A DNA stretch of 64,000 bases from Metabacillus mangrovi (lineage in GTDB: Bacteria > Bacillota > Bacilli > Bacillales > Bacillaceae). The stretch lies in assembly GCF_009711125.1 (NCBI RefSeq), contig NZ_WMIB01000001.1, positions 124,001 to 188,000 of the forward strand, given 5' to 3'. The notes beneath the pieces are model-generated. The model saw only the letters and a list, made by a program, of their open reading frames with translations, was not told the origin of the DNA and ran no database searches. How positions within the stretch are numbered: position 1 is the first letter of the stretch; each line of letters opens with the position of its first letter. Positions 43,792-52,413 of this stretch are shown in pieces. The translations under genes and the position numbers were made by a program.

Positions 43792-45270
43792 CTAAGAAAG
43801 AAATTCAGCCGGATTCAAACCGAGCTCACGGCATATATCCGAGACCGCCTGTTTTTCAGAATGATCAAATTCCCCGTCTGCAAACCCCAGAGCTACACAA
43901 TAGCGGACAACCAGCCTTCCTGCGTCAGGCTTGGTGCGGAGATTGCCGAGTGCTCTCATCGCTTCGGCTCTGCCAGTCATCCAGTCACGCTCCAGATTCG
44001 TCACAAACTGGTTAAAGCGCTGATTGACTTTAGCTGTATCAAACACACGGAGTTCCTGGCTGCTGCTGAAGAATTCATTTACCTTCTGCCGCTCGGCCGG
44101 TGAAATATGGCCATCTGCAAGGCTGACCAGTGCACATCCAGCCACGATCGCATCCATCATATCCTGGCCTTTAAACCTTTGCATCAGCTCCTGGGCATTC
44201 CGCTTCTGTTCATTCGCCCATGCGGCAAAATCCTTTTGATCGGGTGCCCATTTATAAGCACATTGGTGGCAAGTAAACTGAACCTTATTGCCGCCGATGA
44301 ATCCTCCAAGCAGACCGACTGGACCGAGTACAAGTCCGCCGAGAGCCGCCTTTCCTAGGCCAAATCCTTTTTTGCCAGCCCCTACGTTCTGGGATTGGCA
44401 CCGCGGACATACAGTGGTGCGGTTCGCCGTTTGGGTTCCGCCGTAAGACTGGGACGGAGCCCCATAGTTTTGCGGTGGCTGCTGCTGATACGGATTCTGT
44501 GCTGCAGCCGGTGCCTGGTTTTGATAAGGATTTTGCGGAGATTGGGACTGGTTTTGGTAAGGATTTTGGGAAACGGCGGGAGCCTGATAGGTGCCGGAGC
44601 TGTATCCCTGATTTTGATAGCCTCCGGAAGGCTGATGGCTGCCCTGGTGCTGCTGCTGATACGGCTGTGAAGGTGCTGTTTGCGCCGGTTCATCATCTAC
44701 TGTAACCCCGAAGTTCCTGCATAGCGCACCAAGGCCGCCGCCAAACCCGCTGCCGGTCGCACTGAACTTCCATTCTCCCTGATGCCGGTACAGCTCGGCT
44801 GCCACAATGGCCGTTTCTACTGAAAACTCTGTCCCCAGCTGATACCTGAGAAGCTCGGCACCATTATTTTCACTGAATATCCTTACGTATGCATTGGATA
44901 TTTGTCCAAAATTCTGTCTTTTCTCTTGAGCATCATGAATGGTAATCGTGAAAGCAATCCGCTGGATGTGATTGGGAACGCGGTTTAAGTCAACCCGGAT
45001 CAGCTCATCATCTTGAGCACCTTCTCCAGTGCGGTTATCTCCGCAATAAATAACGGATCCTGAAGCGCCTGTCGGATTGTTGTAGAAGATAAAGTCATTG
45101 TCGGACGGTACTCTGCCATTCTCTCCAAGAAGGAAAACAGAAGCATCCAAATCATAAGCCGCTCCGCCAAACTGGTTAATGTCCCATCCGAGACCCACTG
45201 CAATGGCGGAAAGTCCGGGGTTGCTCTTTGTCAAATCCACTTTCTGGCCTTTTTTTAACGTAACACCCAC
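43792..45270 (-). CDS. TerD-family stress protein fused to zinc ribbon and TerB domain
   Basis: The 492-residue protein has three parts. Residues 1-191 are a TerD/CABP domain (LKKGQKVDLTKSNPGLSAIAVGLGWD, DNRTGEGAQDDELIRVDL). Residues 195-282 are a low-complexity Gln/Pro/Tyr/Asn linker with repeated QNPYQNQ. Residues 285-342 hold a zinc ribbon (Cys288, 291, 334, 337) with a Gly-rich hydrophobic insert, and residues 365-490 are a TerB-like domain with metal-binding LADGHIS and FADGEFD. Start GTG at 45270 after GGGAGATGG. No other ter genes are near. Ter proteins are linked to tellurite, phage and stress resistance; the exact task here is unknown. Confidence 0.85.
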   Translation of the reverse strand: MGVTLKKGQKVDLTKSNPGLSAIAVGLGWDINQFGGAAYDLDASVFLLGENGRVPSDNDFIFYNNPTGASGSVIYCGDNRTGEGAQDDELIRVDLNRVPNHIQRIAFTITIHDAQEKRQNFGQISNAYVRIFSENNGAELLRYQLGTEFSVETAIVAAELYRHQGEWKFSATGSGFGGGLGALCRNFGVTVDDEPAQTAPSQPYQQQHQGSHQPSGGYQNQGYSSGTYQAPAVSQNPYQNQSQSPQNPYQNQAPAAAQNPYQQQPPQNYGAPSQSYGGTQTANRTTVCPRCQSQNVGAGKKGFGLGKAALGGLVLGPVGLLGGFIGGNKVQFTCHQCAYKWAPDQKDFAAWANEQKRNAQELMQRFKGQDMMDAIVAGCALVSLADGHISPAERQKVNEFFSSSQELRVFDTAKVNQRFNQFVTNLERDWMTGRAEAMRALGNLRTKPDAGRLVVRYCVALGFADGEFDHSEKQAVSDICRELGLNPAEFLS

Positions 45271-45312
45271 AGGTCCATCTCCCTTTCTGAATACAGGAAT
45301 ATTGTCTCTATT

Positions 45313-45341
45313 ATTCTACCATTAATTCCGTCCCTCCCCAA
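45313..45341 (-). promoter_or_regulatory. Possible promoter of the TerD-like gene
   Basis: TTGGGG (45341-45336) and TAGAAT (45318-45313) are spaced 17 bp on the minus strand. The -35 is poor, so the call is weak. Confidence 0.35.
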
Positions 45342-45359
45342 ATTTATACAGAAAAAGAC

Positions 45360-45385
45360 AGAAAAAAACCGGCCTTCAGCCGGTT
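45360..45385 (-). terminator. Terminator after the YqcI/YcgG gene
   Basis: AACCGGC and GCCGGTT with a 5-base loop are followed on the minus strand by TTTTTTT. It lies 13 bases after the stop codon. Confidence 0.85.
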
Positions 45386-45398
45386 GAATTTGTTTGAC

Positions 45399-46139
45399 TT
45401 ACTTTTCGGTCATGTTTCCATGCATGAACGGGCATTTCCCTTTTATCGGCTCTATATCATCTCCGATAAAGTACTGCTTCCATTCATTATGGTCTTCATC
45501 GCCGTAATGGCTGATATCCGGATGCTTCGGCAGCTGATCCCATTTCTCCACACGTTCCCGTACTTTTTCGCGTGACATAATTCCGCCTTTTTCCGTTCCG
45601 GTCAGTCCCTCAAAAATCATCCGGGGCTGAAAGCCAATAACGAGGCTGTTCCCGAGATGCCTTGTTTTTCTTTGCTTATAGGCAGGCGCATTTCCGAACA
45701 CGAAAAACGGTTCTCCGGCAAAATGGAAATCCCACAAATGATGTTCAGGGTCTTTCGGTGCCCCTTCAGGCCATGGCTTTTTGTCATGGGCATGCAGATC
45801 CTGGAGAATATCCCAAAAACGCTTCCTGTAAAGTTCCAGGTCTCCTTCTTCCTTTTCCGGTTCCATGAAGACAAATAATCCATGGCGCGTATAGGGAGGC
45901 GCATCGAACAGTGCGAGAAACTCCTCCACTGCTGATGGAAGATTGCTCCAATCTTCCTGTGTTATGTAAGCATAGCGCAGCTCGCCTTTATTTTCTGCTT
46001 TCATTCCAAAGTAACAAGGAAAAGTGGCATCTGTAACCGTATCATGGAACGTTTTGTATTCCCGGATGACCCATTCAGGCACTAAATCAGAATTGGTCAT
46101 TTCTTCTTTTGTAAGCAATGCTTTAAATCGAGTGTGCAT
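45399..46139 (-). CDS. YqcI/YcgG family protein
   Basis: This 246-residue protein is a clear match to the YqcI/YcgG family by eye: FPCYFGMKAENKGELRYAY, FVFMEPEKEE, WDILQDLHAHDKKPWPEGAPKDPEHHLWDFHFAGEPFFVFGNAPAYKQRKTRHLGNSLVIGFQPRMIF and the C-terminal GKCPFMHG. The family keeps two Cys and several His, and a haem or metal function has been suggested only loosely. It is a single-gene unit with a terminator. Function unknown. Confidence 0.8.
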   Translation of the reverse strand: MHTRFKALLTKEEMTNSDLVPEWVIREYKTFHDTVTDATFPCYFGMKAENKGELRYAYITQEDWSNLPSAVEEFLALFDAPPYTRHGLFVFMEPEKEEGDLELYRKRFWDILQDLHAHDKKPWPEGAPKDPEHHLWDFHFAGEPFFVFGNAPAYKQRKTRHLGNSLVIGFQPRMIFEGLTGTEKGGIMSREKVRERVEKWDQLPKHPDISHYGDEDHNEWKQYFIGDDIEPIKGKCPFMHGNMTEK

Positions 46140-46277
46140 AAAATAGCCCCCTTAATTCTTTCCCTCTTTTCTATTCCCTGAATAGAAGGAGTAAAACGTC
46201 CAAACACTCTAATTGCCAAGAAGGCGGCATGTGTGGCATTCTACTTGCATGTCAAACGGAATAGAAAGGATTGAACA

Positions 46278-47273
46278 ATGAAACTTAGCATATTGGATCA
46301 GGCTGCAGTTGCCAAAAACAGTGACACGTCCAGGACGTTGAAAGAATCCTTAGAAATGGCTCAGTACGCTGAGAACCTTGGCTATAGCCGGTATTGGTTT
46401 GCTGAGCACCACGGGACAAGAGGCCTCGCCAGTGTATCCCCTGAAATCCTCATGGCAGCTGCCGCTTCAGTTACAAAGAGCATCAGAGTCGGGTCAGGCG
46501 GGGTGCTCCTGCCGCAATACAGTCCGTATAAAACAGCTGAAAATTTCCGGCAGCTGGAATCGCTGTTCCCGGGCAGAATAGATGCCGGAATCGGCAGATC
46601 ACCAGGGGGGACTGAAAAGGTCCGGGCTGCACTCCTTGACCAAAACGGCCATAGCATGAGCGAGTTTCCGAGGAAGCTTGATGATTTCATCTCGTTCCTG
46701 ACCAATCACATTCCCCGCCAGCACCCGCTTTACGGAATAAAAACGGCCCCCCTCCCTGATGATGTTCCTCCTGTCTGGCTTCTCGGGCTTGGAGAAAACA
46801 GTGCCGCGCAAACGGGGGCACTGGGACTGAATTATGTATTCGGCCATTTTATTAAACCGGACCGGGGTCAAGAAGCTTTCAAAATGTACCGGGAATCGTT
46901 CGTGCCCTCTCACTTCTCCCAAAAACCGGAGGCACTTGCTGCTGTGTTCGTGATCTGTGGAAGGACGGACGAAGAAGCTGAAGAACTGGCTTTAAGCCAG
47001 GACTTATGGCTGCTGCGTGCGGAAAAGGGACTGGACAGCCGGGTCCCGGGCATAGAAGAAGCAAAGGCTGCCGTGCTCAAGGATTCAGACTGGAAGAAGA
47101 TCAAACAAAACCGCAGGCGGATGGTTATCGGCGGGCCTGCCAAGGTCCGGAAATCCCTTGATGCATTAGCTGAACGGTATGAGACCGATGAGATTATGGT
47201 TCTGGCTAATGTATTTTCGTTTGAGGAAAAGAAGCAGTCCTTCCTAAGGCTTGCGGAGATGTATTTATCCTGA
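46278..47273 (+). CDS. LLM-class flavin-dependent oxidoreductase
   Basis: This is the third 330-residue luciferase-like enzyme of the window, close to the one at 37354: [75 protein letters not shown]. An AAAGGATTGAACA ribosome site precedes the ATG. The substrate is unknown. It is transcribed towards the cardiolipin synthase gene after a 68-base gap. Confidence 0.85.
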   Translation: MKLSILDQAAVAKNSDTSRTLKESLEMAQYAENLGYSRYWFAEHHGTRGLASVSPEILMAAAASVTKSIRVGSGGVLLPQYSPYKTAENFRQLESLFPGRIDAGIGRSPGGTEKVRAALLDQNGHSMSEFPRKLDDFISFLTNHIPRQHPLYGIKTAPLPDDVPPVWLLGLGENSAAQTGALGLNYVFGHFIKPDRGQEAFKMYRESFVPSHFSQKPEALAAVFVICGRTDEEAEELALSQDLWLLRAEKGLDSRVPGIEEAKAAVLKDSDWKKIKQNRRRMVIGGPAKVRKSLDALAERYETDEIMVLANVFSFEEKKQSFLRLAEMYLS

Positions 47274-47341
47274 TTCCTGCATGCCTCTTTTTCCTCCGCG
47301 CATACTAGAAGGTATTAAGCCGGAAGCGGGGAGTTTTGAAT

Positions 47342-48553
47342 ATGCTGAAAAAGGCTGGCCTCATTTTTCTCCTGTTCATGACCGTTTTATCCGGTACAGG
47401 CTATCGAGCGATCCGGAACATACAGGCAGGAGCTGAAGAATACAACCATAGCCATCCGCTGATTGAATCTCCCGTTTTTCAGGGAGATGCTGTTCTGCTG
47501 AATGACGGAGCCGAACTTTATAAACGGCTTTTTTATGACATTGACCATGCGTCTTCATCGATTTATATTCACTTCTTCATTATCCGGGATGACAAAATAA
47601 GCCGGGAATTCATTGAAAAGCTGAGCAGAAAAGCGAAACAGGGAGTAGACGTCAAGCTGTCTGCGGATGCAGTCGGAAGTACGATGGATAATCAAATGAT
47701 GGAAAAATTAAAAGAAAACGGCGGAAAATTCACTGCGAGCAGGAGTCCCGGAATACGAAATTTTTTTTATGAACTCAACCACCGGAACCATCGGAAGCTC
47801 GCGGTAATCGACGGGAGAATCTCCTACCTCGGGGGCTTTAATATGGGAGAGGAATATTTGGGAAACGACCCGAAATTCGGCTACTGGCGCGATTATCATA
47901 TCCGGCTGACCGGAGGAGGGGCACGTTCTGTTTCTGAGCAGTTTAAGAGGGATTGGGAAGAGGACAACGGAAAACGGGATCCCTCTTTTAGAAAAGAAGG
48001 TTTTTTACAGCGTGGACCCGTCTCTTATCAGTTTCTTTTCTCGACAGGAGGAGATCTTGAAAACCGGATGATTGGACTCATCCATCAGGCCAAAGAAGAA
48101 ATCTTTATTGCGACTCCATATTTTCTGCCGACTGATGCCCTGATGGAGGCCTTACAGCTTGCGCTGCATCGCAAGGTTTCCGTGCACCTTCTTCTTCCCG
48201 ACCATCCGGATTACTGGTACACGAAGCCGCCCAGTTACCCGAAAACTAGAATGCTGCTTAAAAACGGCGCTGTTGTCCATTTGTACCGGAATGGTTTTTT
48301 CCACGGGAAAGTGATGGTAATCGATGAAAAAATCGCTGATATCGGGACTGCAAACTGGGATCCCAGAAGTTTGTATTTAAATGATGAAGCAAATTGTCTG
48401 ATCTATTCTCCTGAATTTATAAGGGAAATAAAAAAAGAGCTGCAGGAGGACTTCGGACGCAGCCGGATTTTGACAGAAGAAATGTACGATTCGATTCCCT
48501 GGTGGGAAAGCATGCTTGAAAGGCCCCCACTCTGGCTGTACAGGTTACTCTAA
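47342..48553 (+). CDS. Phospholipase D-family cardiolipin synthase (YwjE-like)
   Basis: Two HKD motifs are present, HRKLAVIDGR in the first half and HGKVMVIDEK in the second, as needed for phosphatidyl transfer. The 403-residue protein has a single N-terminal membrane segment and fits the short cardiolipin synthase group represented by B. subtilis YwjE. The ATG at 47342 follows GGGGAG by 8 bases; a TTG two codons earlier is less likely. It converges on the membrane protein at 48545, overlapping its end by nine bases. Confidence 0.85.
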   Translation: MLKKAGLIFLLFMTVLSGTGYRAIRNIQAGAEEYNHSHPLIESPVFQGDAVLLNDGAELYKRLFYDIDHASSSIYIHFFIIRDDKISREFIEKLSRKAKQGVDVKLSADAVGSTMDNQMMEKLKENGGKFTASRSPGIRNFFYELNHRNHRKLAVIDGRISYLGGFNMGEEYLGNDPKFGYWRDYHIRLTGGGARSVSEQFKRDWEEDNGKRDPSFRKEGFLQRGPVSYQFLFSTGGDLENRMIGLIHQAKEEIFIATPYFLPTDALMEALQLALHRKVSVHLLLPDHPDYWYTKPPSYPKTRMLLKNGAVVHLYRNGFFHGKVMVIDEKIADIGTANWDPRSLYLNDEANCLIYSPEFIREIKKELQEDFGRSRILTEEMYDSIPWWESMLERPPLWLYRLL

Positions 48554-49096
48554 AGCTTCTCTCATTATGTACTCCCTCTCTTCCTGTTCAGTCAGCAGCC
48601 TTGTCGCTTTTCCTACAGTTCCGTTTTGAAGAGACCAGATTTGATTGTGATCCTCAACCGCTTTGGAAAAATCCCCTTTTTCCCATCGGTCCAGAATCTC
48701 CTTATAAACAGAAGCGTGCTTCAGCTCCGCTTCCTTCTCATCAAGAAGGTTCTGGAGTATTTCGATCCGTTCAGGTGTCATTTTAATGGCCCCCCATTTC
48801 AGATCAGATGCTACTTTTTGATGGGACATCAAATGAATTGTTTTACAAAATTCTTCATCTCCCCATTTCGCTGAATCCGCAAAAACGGCGTCAGCAGTTT
48901 CAGCAGGATCAGCAGAATCCGTAATAGCCGGCTCTGAAGCCGGTGCAGAGACGGATGCTTCCGGCTGATCTTTTGGGCCGGGTTCAACAGAAAAATAAAA
49001 ATAGACGGCAGCTGTTAATCCGGTCAGAGCCGCTGCTATAATGAGCAGCGTTTTAGTTCCTCTTACCGATCTTCTTTTTTTGTTTTCGTTCAGCAC
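48545..49096 (-). CDS. Membrane-anchored protein of unknown function (DUF6241-like)
   Basis: The 183-residue protein has one membrane segment near residues 17-38 after a very basic start (KKRRSVRGTK), a Pro/Ala/Glu-rich stretch, then a soluble part with FCKTIHLMSHQKVASDLKWGAIKMTPERIEILQNLLDE and a C-terminal RLLTEQEEREYIMREAL. The end resembles small Bacillus proteins of the DUF6241 type, but this is from memory and weak. Start GTG at 49096 after AAGGAGGGGG. Confidence 0.5.
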   Translation of the reverse strand: MLNENKKRRSVRGTKTLLIIAAALTGLTAAVYFYFSVEPGPKDQPEASVSAPASEPAITDSADPAETADAVFADSAKWGDEEFCKTIHLMSHQKVASDLKWGAIKMTPERIEILQNLLDEKEAELKHASVYKEILDRWEKGDFSKAVEDHNQIWSLQNGTVGKATRLLTEQEEREYIMREALE

Positions 49097-49165
49097 GAAA
49101 CCCCCTCCTTTTTCTCTCATAAGTATACCATCATTTTACATTATTGGATGACATCCTTTTACATA

Positions 49166-49202
49166 GGAAATACCCCCGTTTCACATGTTGAAGCGGGGGT
49201 AC
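49166..49202 (-). terminator. Terminator-like hairpin after the quinone reductase gene
   Basis: TACCCCCG and CGGGGGTA arms enclose an imperfect inner TTCA/TGAA pairing and are followed on the minus strand by TATTTCC. The T run is short. Confidence 0.55.
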
Positions 49203-49210
49203 TATGAGAT

Positions 49211-50176
49211 TTATGGCTTTAAAAGGATCTTGCCCGTGCTTTTTCGGCTTTCCAATAATTCGTGTGCTTCTTGTCCATCTGCAAGCGGGAAGATCGCAGG
49301 CGGCTGGATGACGATGAGACCGCTCAAGATCCACTGAAACAGTTCAGCTGAACGCTTTATCCGTTCTTCTTTAGAAGTCAGTACATTCCATAAATCCCCG
49401 CCTGTCAGCGTTTTGGATTGATCCATCAGCATTCTTGGATCAACAGGAAGCGGATCTCCTCCGGCCATTCCATAAAATACCGCCGTTCCCCCCGTGCGCA
49501 AGGCCGAGAAGCTCTGCGCAAGCGTTGAGCCGACTGAATCAAAGACTGCATCTGCACCTCTACCGCCTGTTGCAGCCTGGACCGCAGCGACCCAGTCTTC
49601 TTCGTACAAAAACACTTCATCTGCCCCTGCTTTTAACGCAGCCGCACTCTTATTATCTGAAGAAGTCAGACCAATCACACGGCCGCCCAAAAGCTTTATA
49701 ATCTGAATAAGAATCTGGCCGACTCCTCCTGCAGCTGCATGAACAACTGCAGTGTCTCCTTCTTTAACAGGGAAGCTGTCGCGGGTCAAATACTGCGCAG
49801 TCAAACCTTGAAGCATAACAGCAGCTGCCGTATCAAAAGAGATTCCGTCAGGGAGCGGGATGGCATGGTCTGCAGGGACAAAAATGTATTCTGCATTGGC
49901 ATACGGAACATCTGCGAAGCAAATTCGATCGCCGGGCCGTAAATCCTTAACCTGTGAGCCTGCTTCTGCAACCACACCTGCTCCTTCATAGCCCAGTATG
50001 TACGGCGGATCACCGGCTAAATGGTAATTTCCTTTTCTTCTGTATATGTCAGCATAATTAACACCGATTGACTCCACTTTAACGAGGACTCCATCGGGTC
50101 TGCATAAAGGAGTTGCGATCTCCCTGTATTGCAGGACTTCAGGACCTCCAAATAATTCAAAAACCAAAGCCTTCAT
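49211..50176 (-). CDS. Zinc-independent alcohol dehydrogenase / NADPH:quinone oxidoreductase family
   Basis: The 321-residue medium-chain dehydrogenase has the quinone reductase pattern: MKALVFELFGGPEVLQY, the Rossmann motif VHAAAGGVGQILIQIIKLLGGRVIGLTSS, and the C-terminal SRKSTGKILLKP. The zinc ligands of alcohol dehydrogenases are absent. It would reduce quinones or unsaturated carbonyl compounds with NADPH. The ATG at 50176 is 7 bases after AGGAGA. It ends a minus-strand group of TetR, peroxiredoxin, rpiA and this gene, all possibly redox or stress related. Confidence 0.85.
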   Translation of the reverse strand: MKALVFELFGGPEVLQYREIATPLCRPDGVLVKVESIGVNYADIYRRKGNYHLAGDPPYILGYEGAGVVAEAGSQVKDLRPGDRICFADVPYANAEYIFVPADHAIPLPDGISFDTAAAVMLQGLTAQYLTRDSFPVKEGDTAVVHAAAGGVGQILIQIIKLLGGRVIGLTSSDNKSAAALKAGADEVFLYEEDWVAAVQAATGGRGADAVFDSVGSTLAQSFSALRTGGTAVFYGMAGGDPLPVDPRMLMDQSKTLTGGDLWNVLTSKEERIKRSAELFQWILSGLIVIQPPAIFPLADGQEAHELLESRKSTGKILLKP

Positions 50177-50186
50177 TCTCATTCTC

Positions 50187-50861
50187 CTAACTCTGCCTGT
50201 CACGGATGACTACACTTCCGTTTACACCAGTAATCACAGTATCAGGATGACGTAAAAACAGACCATGCTCGATAACGCCTGGTATCTGAATGATCTCCGC
50301 AGCCATCGCTTCCGGGTTTTCGACCGGTCCTGTATTCAAATCAAAAATGACGTTCCCGTTATCTGTGTAGTACGGATGACCTTCGCCTGTTTTTCTTAAA
50401 ACGGGTTTTAAGTTCAGGTCTTGAAGCAGTTTACCGGTGTGCATCCAGCCAAAAGAAGCAGCTTCCACCGGCAATGGAACATTCCCGATTCTCTGCACCA
50501 GTTTAGCGTGATCTGCCACCCAAAGAACCTGATCAGAAGCGAGGGCCACCAGCTTTTCCCGGAAAAGCGCGCCCCCTCCTCCCTTAATTCCATTAAATTG
50601 AGGATCGATTTCATCGGCCCCGTCAATCGTCAAATCGATTTTTTCAGCTTCATTGAAGCTGATCAGCGGAATTCCGAATTCAGCAGCTTTTTTTTCTGTT
50701 TCAACTGAGGTCGCTACACCCTTTATCGATAAACCTTGCTGTACTAGAGCGCCGATCTTTTCAATGGTGTAGGCAACTGTACTTCCAGTCCCTAAGCCGA
50801 TTGTCATTCCCTCTTTAATGTAGCGTACAGCGTATTCTCCTGCCTGTTTCTTTTCAATCAT
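50187..50861 (-). CDS. rpiA: Ribose-5-phosphate isomerase A
   Basis: RpiA interconverts ribose-5-P and ribulose-5-P in the pentose phosphate pathway. The 224-residue protein shows GLGTGSTV, TIDGADEIDPQFNGIKGGGGALFREKLVA and KLVQRIG, all expected, including the catalytic Asp and Glu. B. subtilis relies on a type B enzyme, so a type A enzyme here may be an extra isozyme. It is placed between a peroxiredoxin and a quinone reductase. Confidence 0.95.
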   Translation of the reverse strand: MIEKKQAGEYAVRYIKEGMTIGLGTGSTVAYTIEKIGALVQQGLSIKGVATSVETEKKAAEFGIPLISFNEAEKIDLTIDGADEIDPQFNGIKGGGGALFREKLVALASDQVLWVADHAKLVQRIGNVPLPVEAASFGWMHTGKLLQDLNLKPVLRKTGEGHPYYTDNGNVIFDLNTGPVENPEAMAAEIIQIPGVIEHGLFLRHPDTVITGVNGSVVIRDRQS

Positions 50862-50886
50862 AGCCTTTTCCCTTCTCCGGCTGAAT

Positions 50887-51537
50887 TTACCGATTAATCT
50901 TCTTCAGCTCACTCACAACCTCGGATGGCTCAGCACGGTCTTTATAGTCTGCCTTCACGTAAGAGTAGATAATATGGCCGGTCTGATCGGCAATAAACGT
51001 TCCGGATACAGGGAGTGTCCAGGACTCATCCCCATTATGTCCGGGAACATCTAAATCCTTTTCCTTATACAATTCAATTAAATATTCCGGCATCTGGTAG
51101 ACGAGGTTAAACTGCTTGGCCGTTACATTCCCTTCGTCACTCAGAACATGGTAAGTAAGCTCGTTCTTCTCTTTCGTGGACAGAGATGCATCAGGTGTTT
51201 CCGGACTGATGGCAATAAGCTCTGCTCCAGCTTCATGGATCTCAGAAAGGACCGACTCGTATCCCTTTAATTCCAGATTGCAGTACGGACACCAGCCCCC
51301 CCGGTAAAAGGTAATGACCACTGGTCCCTTTTTAAGTAAGTTTGCGATGCTGACTTTCTTTCCGGACGCATCCGGAAGGACGAAATCAGGAATTTGATCC
51401 CCTAGCTCCAGACCTTTTCCCTCTTCGGAATTTTCAAGGTCATCGATTGCTTTTTGCATGTCAGCCTGTGTTTCAGCAGATGCACTTTCTTTAAACTTTT
51501 CCAGGTATTCTTTAAACTCCGTTCTCATTGCAGTCAT
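50887..51537 (-). CDS. Peroxiredoxin-like (AhpC/TSA) protein
   Basis: The 216-residue thioredoxin-fold protein has an N-terminal helical extension, then FVLPDASGKKVSIANLLKKGPVVITFYRGGWCPYCNLEL with a CxxC site, and SGTFIADQTGHIIYSYV. The WCPYC motif suggests a thiol peroxidase or reductase of the PRX-like2/AhpC group. An AAAGGAGGGGTTTC ribosome site precedes the ATG. It lies downstream of a TetR regulator that may control it. Confidence 0.8.
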   Translation of the reverse strand: MTAMRTEFKEYLEKFKESASAETQADMQKAIDDLENSEEGKGLELGDQIPDFVLPDASGKKVSIANLLKKGPVVITFYRGGWCPYCNLELKGYESVLSEIHEAGAELIAISPETPDASLSTKEKNELTYHVLSDEGNVTAKQFNLVYQMPEYLIELYKEKDLDVPGHNGDESWTLPVSGTFIADQTGHIIYSYVKADYKDRAEPSEVVSELKKINR

Positions 51538-51611
51538 CGAAACCCCTCCTTTTAGTTGGTGCAGACTAATCGTATCAGCTTTACCCGGATAATTCCCTTC
51601 ATATGCTTATT

Positions 51612-52220
51612 TCATCTTACTGCCGGCAAATCCTTTGTGAACAGGAGCCTGAACAGGGAGGCCGTATCACCGGCATTGAACGTGAAGCCGGATTGCCCCA
51701 GAGCCTTCCTCAGCCTGAAACCGTCCAGCAAAAGAAGATAAAGCTCAGCAAGCTTGTGCGGGTCAATGCCCTTGTGAATGCTTCCGTTTTTCTGGCCTGA
51801 ACGGATCCACAGCAGTGCAAATTGATAGATGTTGTCATAAAACTCATCCAGAGCTTCCCTGGCTGCCTTCTCATCAGACCTGGCAATAAAATAGGTAAAA
51901 ATCTCACTGATTATTTGGCCAGGCTGATCGAGAGCGCTGATTTGCCCTGCAAGGACTTCCTCCGGATGAAGATACGATTCTTCTCCTTCTGAAAGTCTCG
52001 CTAAAAACAAATCGTTCGTCTCTTCCATTATGCTGGTCATCACCTTCGCCATCAAGTCATCCTTGCTGCTTATATAATGATAAAGAGCCCCCTTTGAAAG
52101 GGCTGTTTTTTTCATCAGCTGCGCCAAGGTTGTCTGACGGCAGCCTTTTTCCCTGATCAGCTCCTTAGCTGCATCAAGAATGAGCTGCTCAGAACGGATT
52201 CTTCTGACAAACTGCTTCAT
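51612..52220 (-). CDS. TetR-family transcriptional regulator
   Basis: The N-terminal 50 residues hold the TetR helix-turn-helix (ILDAAKELIREKGCRQTTLAQLMKKTALSKGALYHYISSKDDLMAKVM). The C-terminal part of this 202-residue protein is ligand-binding and has the TetR_C pattern near YFIARSDEKAAREALDEFYDNIYQFALLWIRSGQ. Its promoter contains a palindrome in the -10/-35 spacer, so autorepression is likely. It may also regulate the peroxiredoxin, rpiA and quinone reductase genes after it. Confidence 0.9.
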   Translation of the reverse strand: MKQFVRRIRSEQLILDAAKELIREKGCRQTTLAQLMKKTALSKGALYHYISSKDDLMAKVMTSIMEETNDLFLARLSEGEESYLHPEEVLAGQISALDQPGQIISEIFTYFIARSDEKAAREALDEFYDNIYQFALLWIRSGQKNGSIHKGIDPHKLAELYLLLLDGFRLRKALGQSGFTFNAGDTASLFRLLFTKDLPAVR

Positions 52221-52242
52221 AACAACCCCCCTCCCTCCTTAT

Positions 52243-52271
52243 AGTATAAAAACCGACCGCCGGTCTGTAAA
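52243..52271 (-). promoter_or_regulatory. Autoregulated promoter of the TetR gene
   Basis: TTTACA (52271-52266) and TATACT (52248-52243) are spaced 17 bp on the minus strand. The spacer holds the palindrome GACCGCCGGTC (52255-52265), a plausible TetR operator. Confidence 0.75.
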
Positions 52272-52351
52272 TATGCCAATGTCCGTCAAACTTCGATAAG
52301 ACCAATAAGGATTGCAATTTTCAAAAGATGCGTTACGATTATGCTAAAGCT

Positions 52352-52377
52352 TGAAACTTTTTTTAGTTGGACGCGTA
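52352..52377 (+). promoter_or_regulatory. Sigma-W type promoter of the Spo0M-like gene
   Basis: TGAAAC (52352-52357), 16 bases, then CGTA (52374-52377) fits the extracytoplasmic sigma-W consensus exactly. B. subtilis spo0M is known to belong to the sigma-W regulon. Confidence 0.75.
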
Positions 52378-52413
52378 TTAATGCTATACAAACGAATTGG
52401 AGAGGTTGAAAAA

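Noticed and set aside
43792-45270. A complete tellurite resistance or phage defence island
   Set aside because: Only one Ter-type gene is present; no TerC, TerZ or associated enzymes, and neighbours are ordinary metabolic genes.
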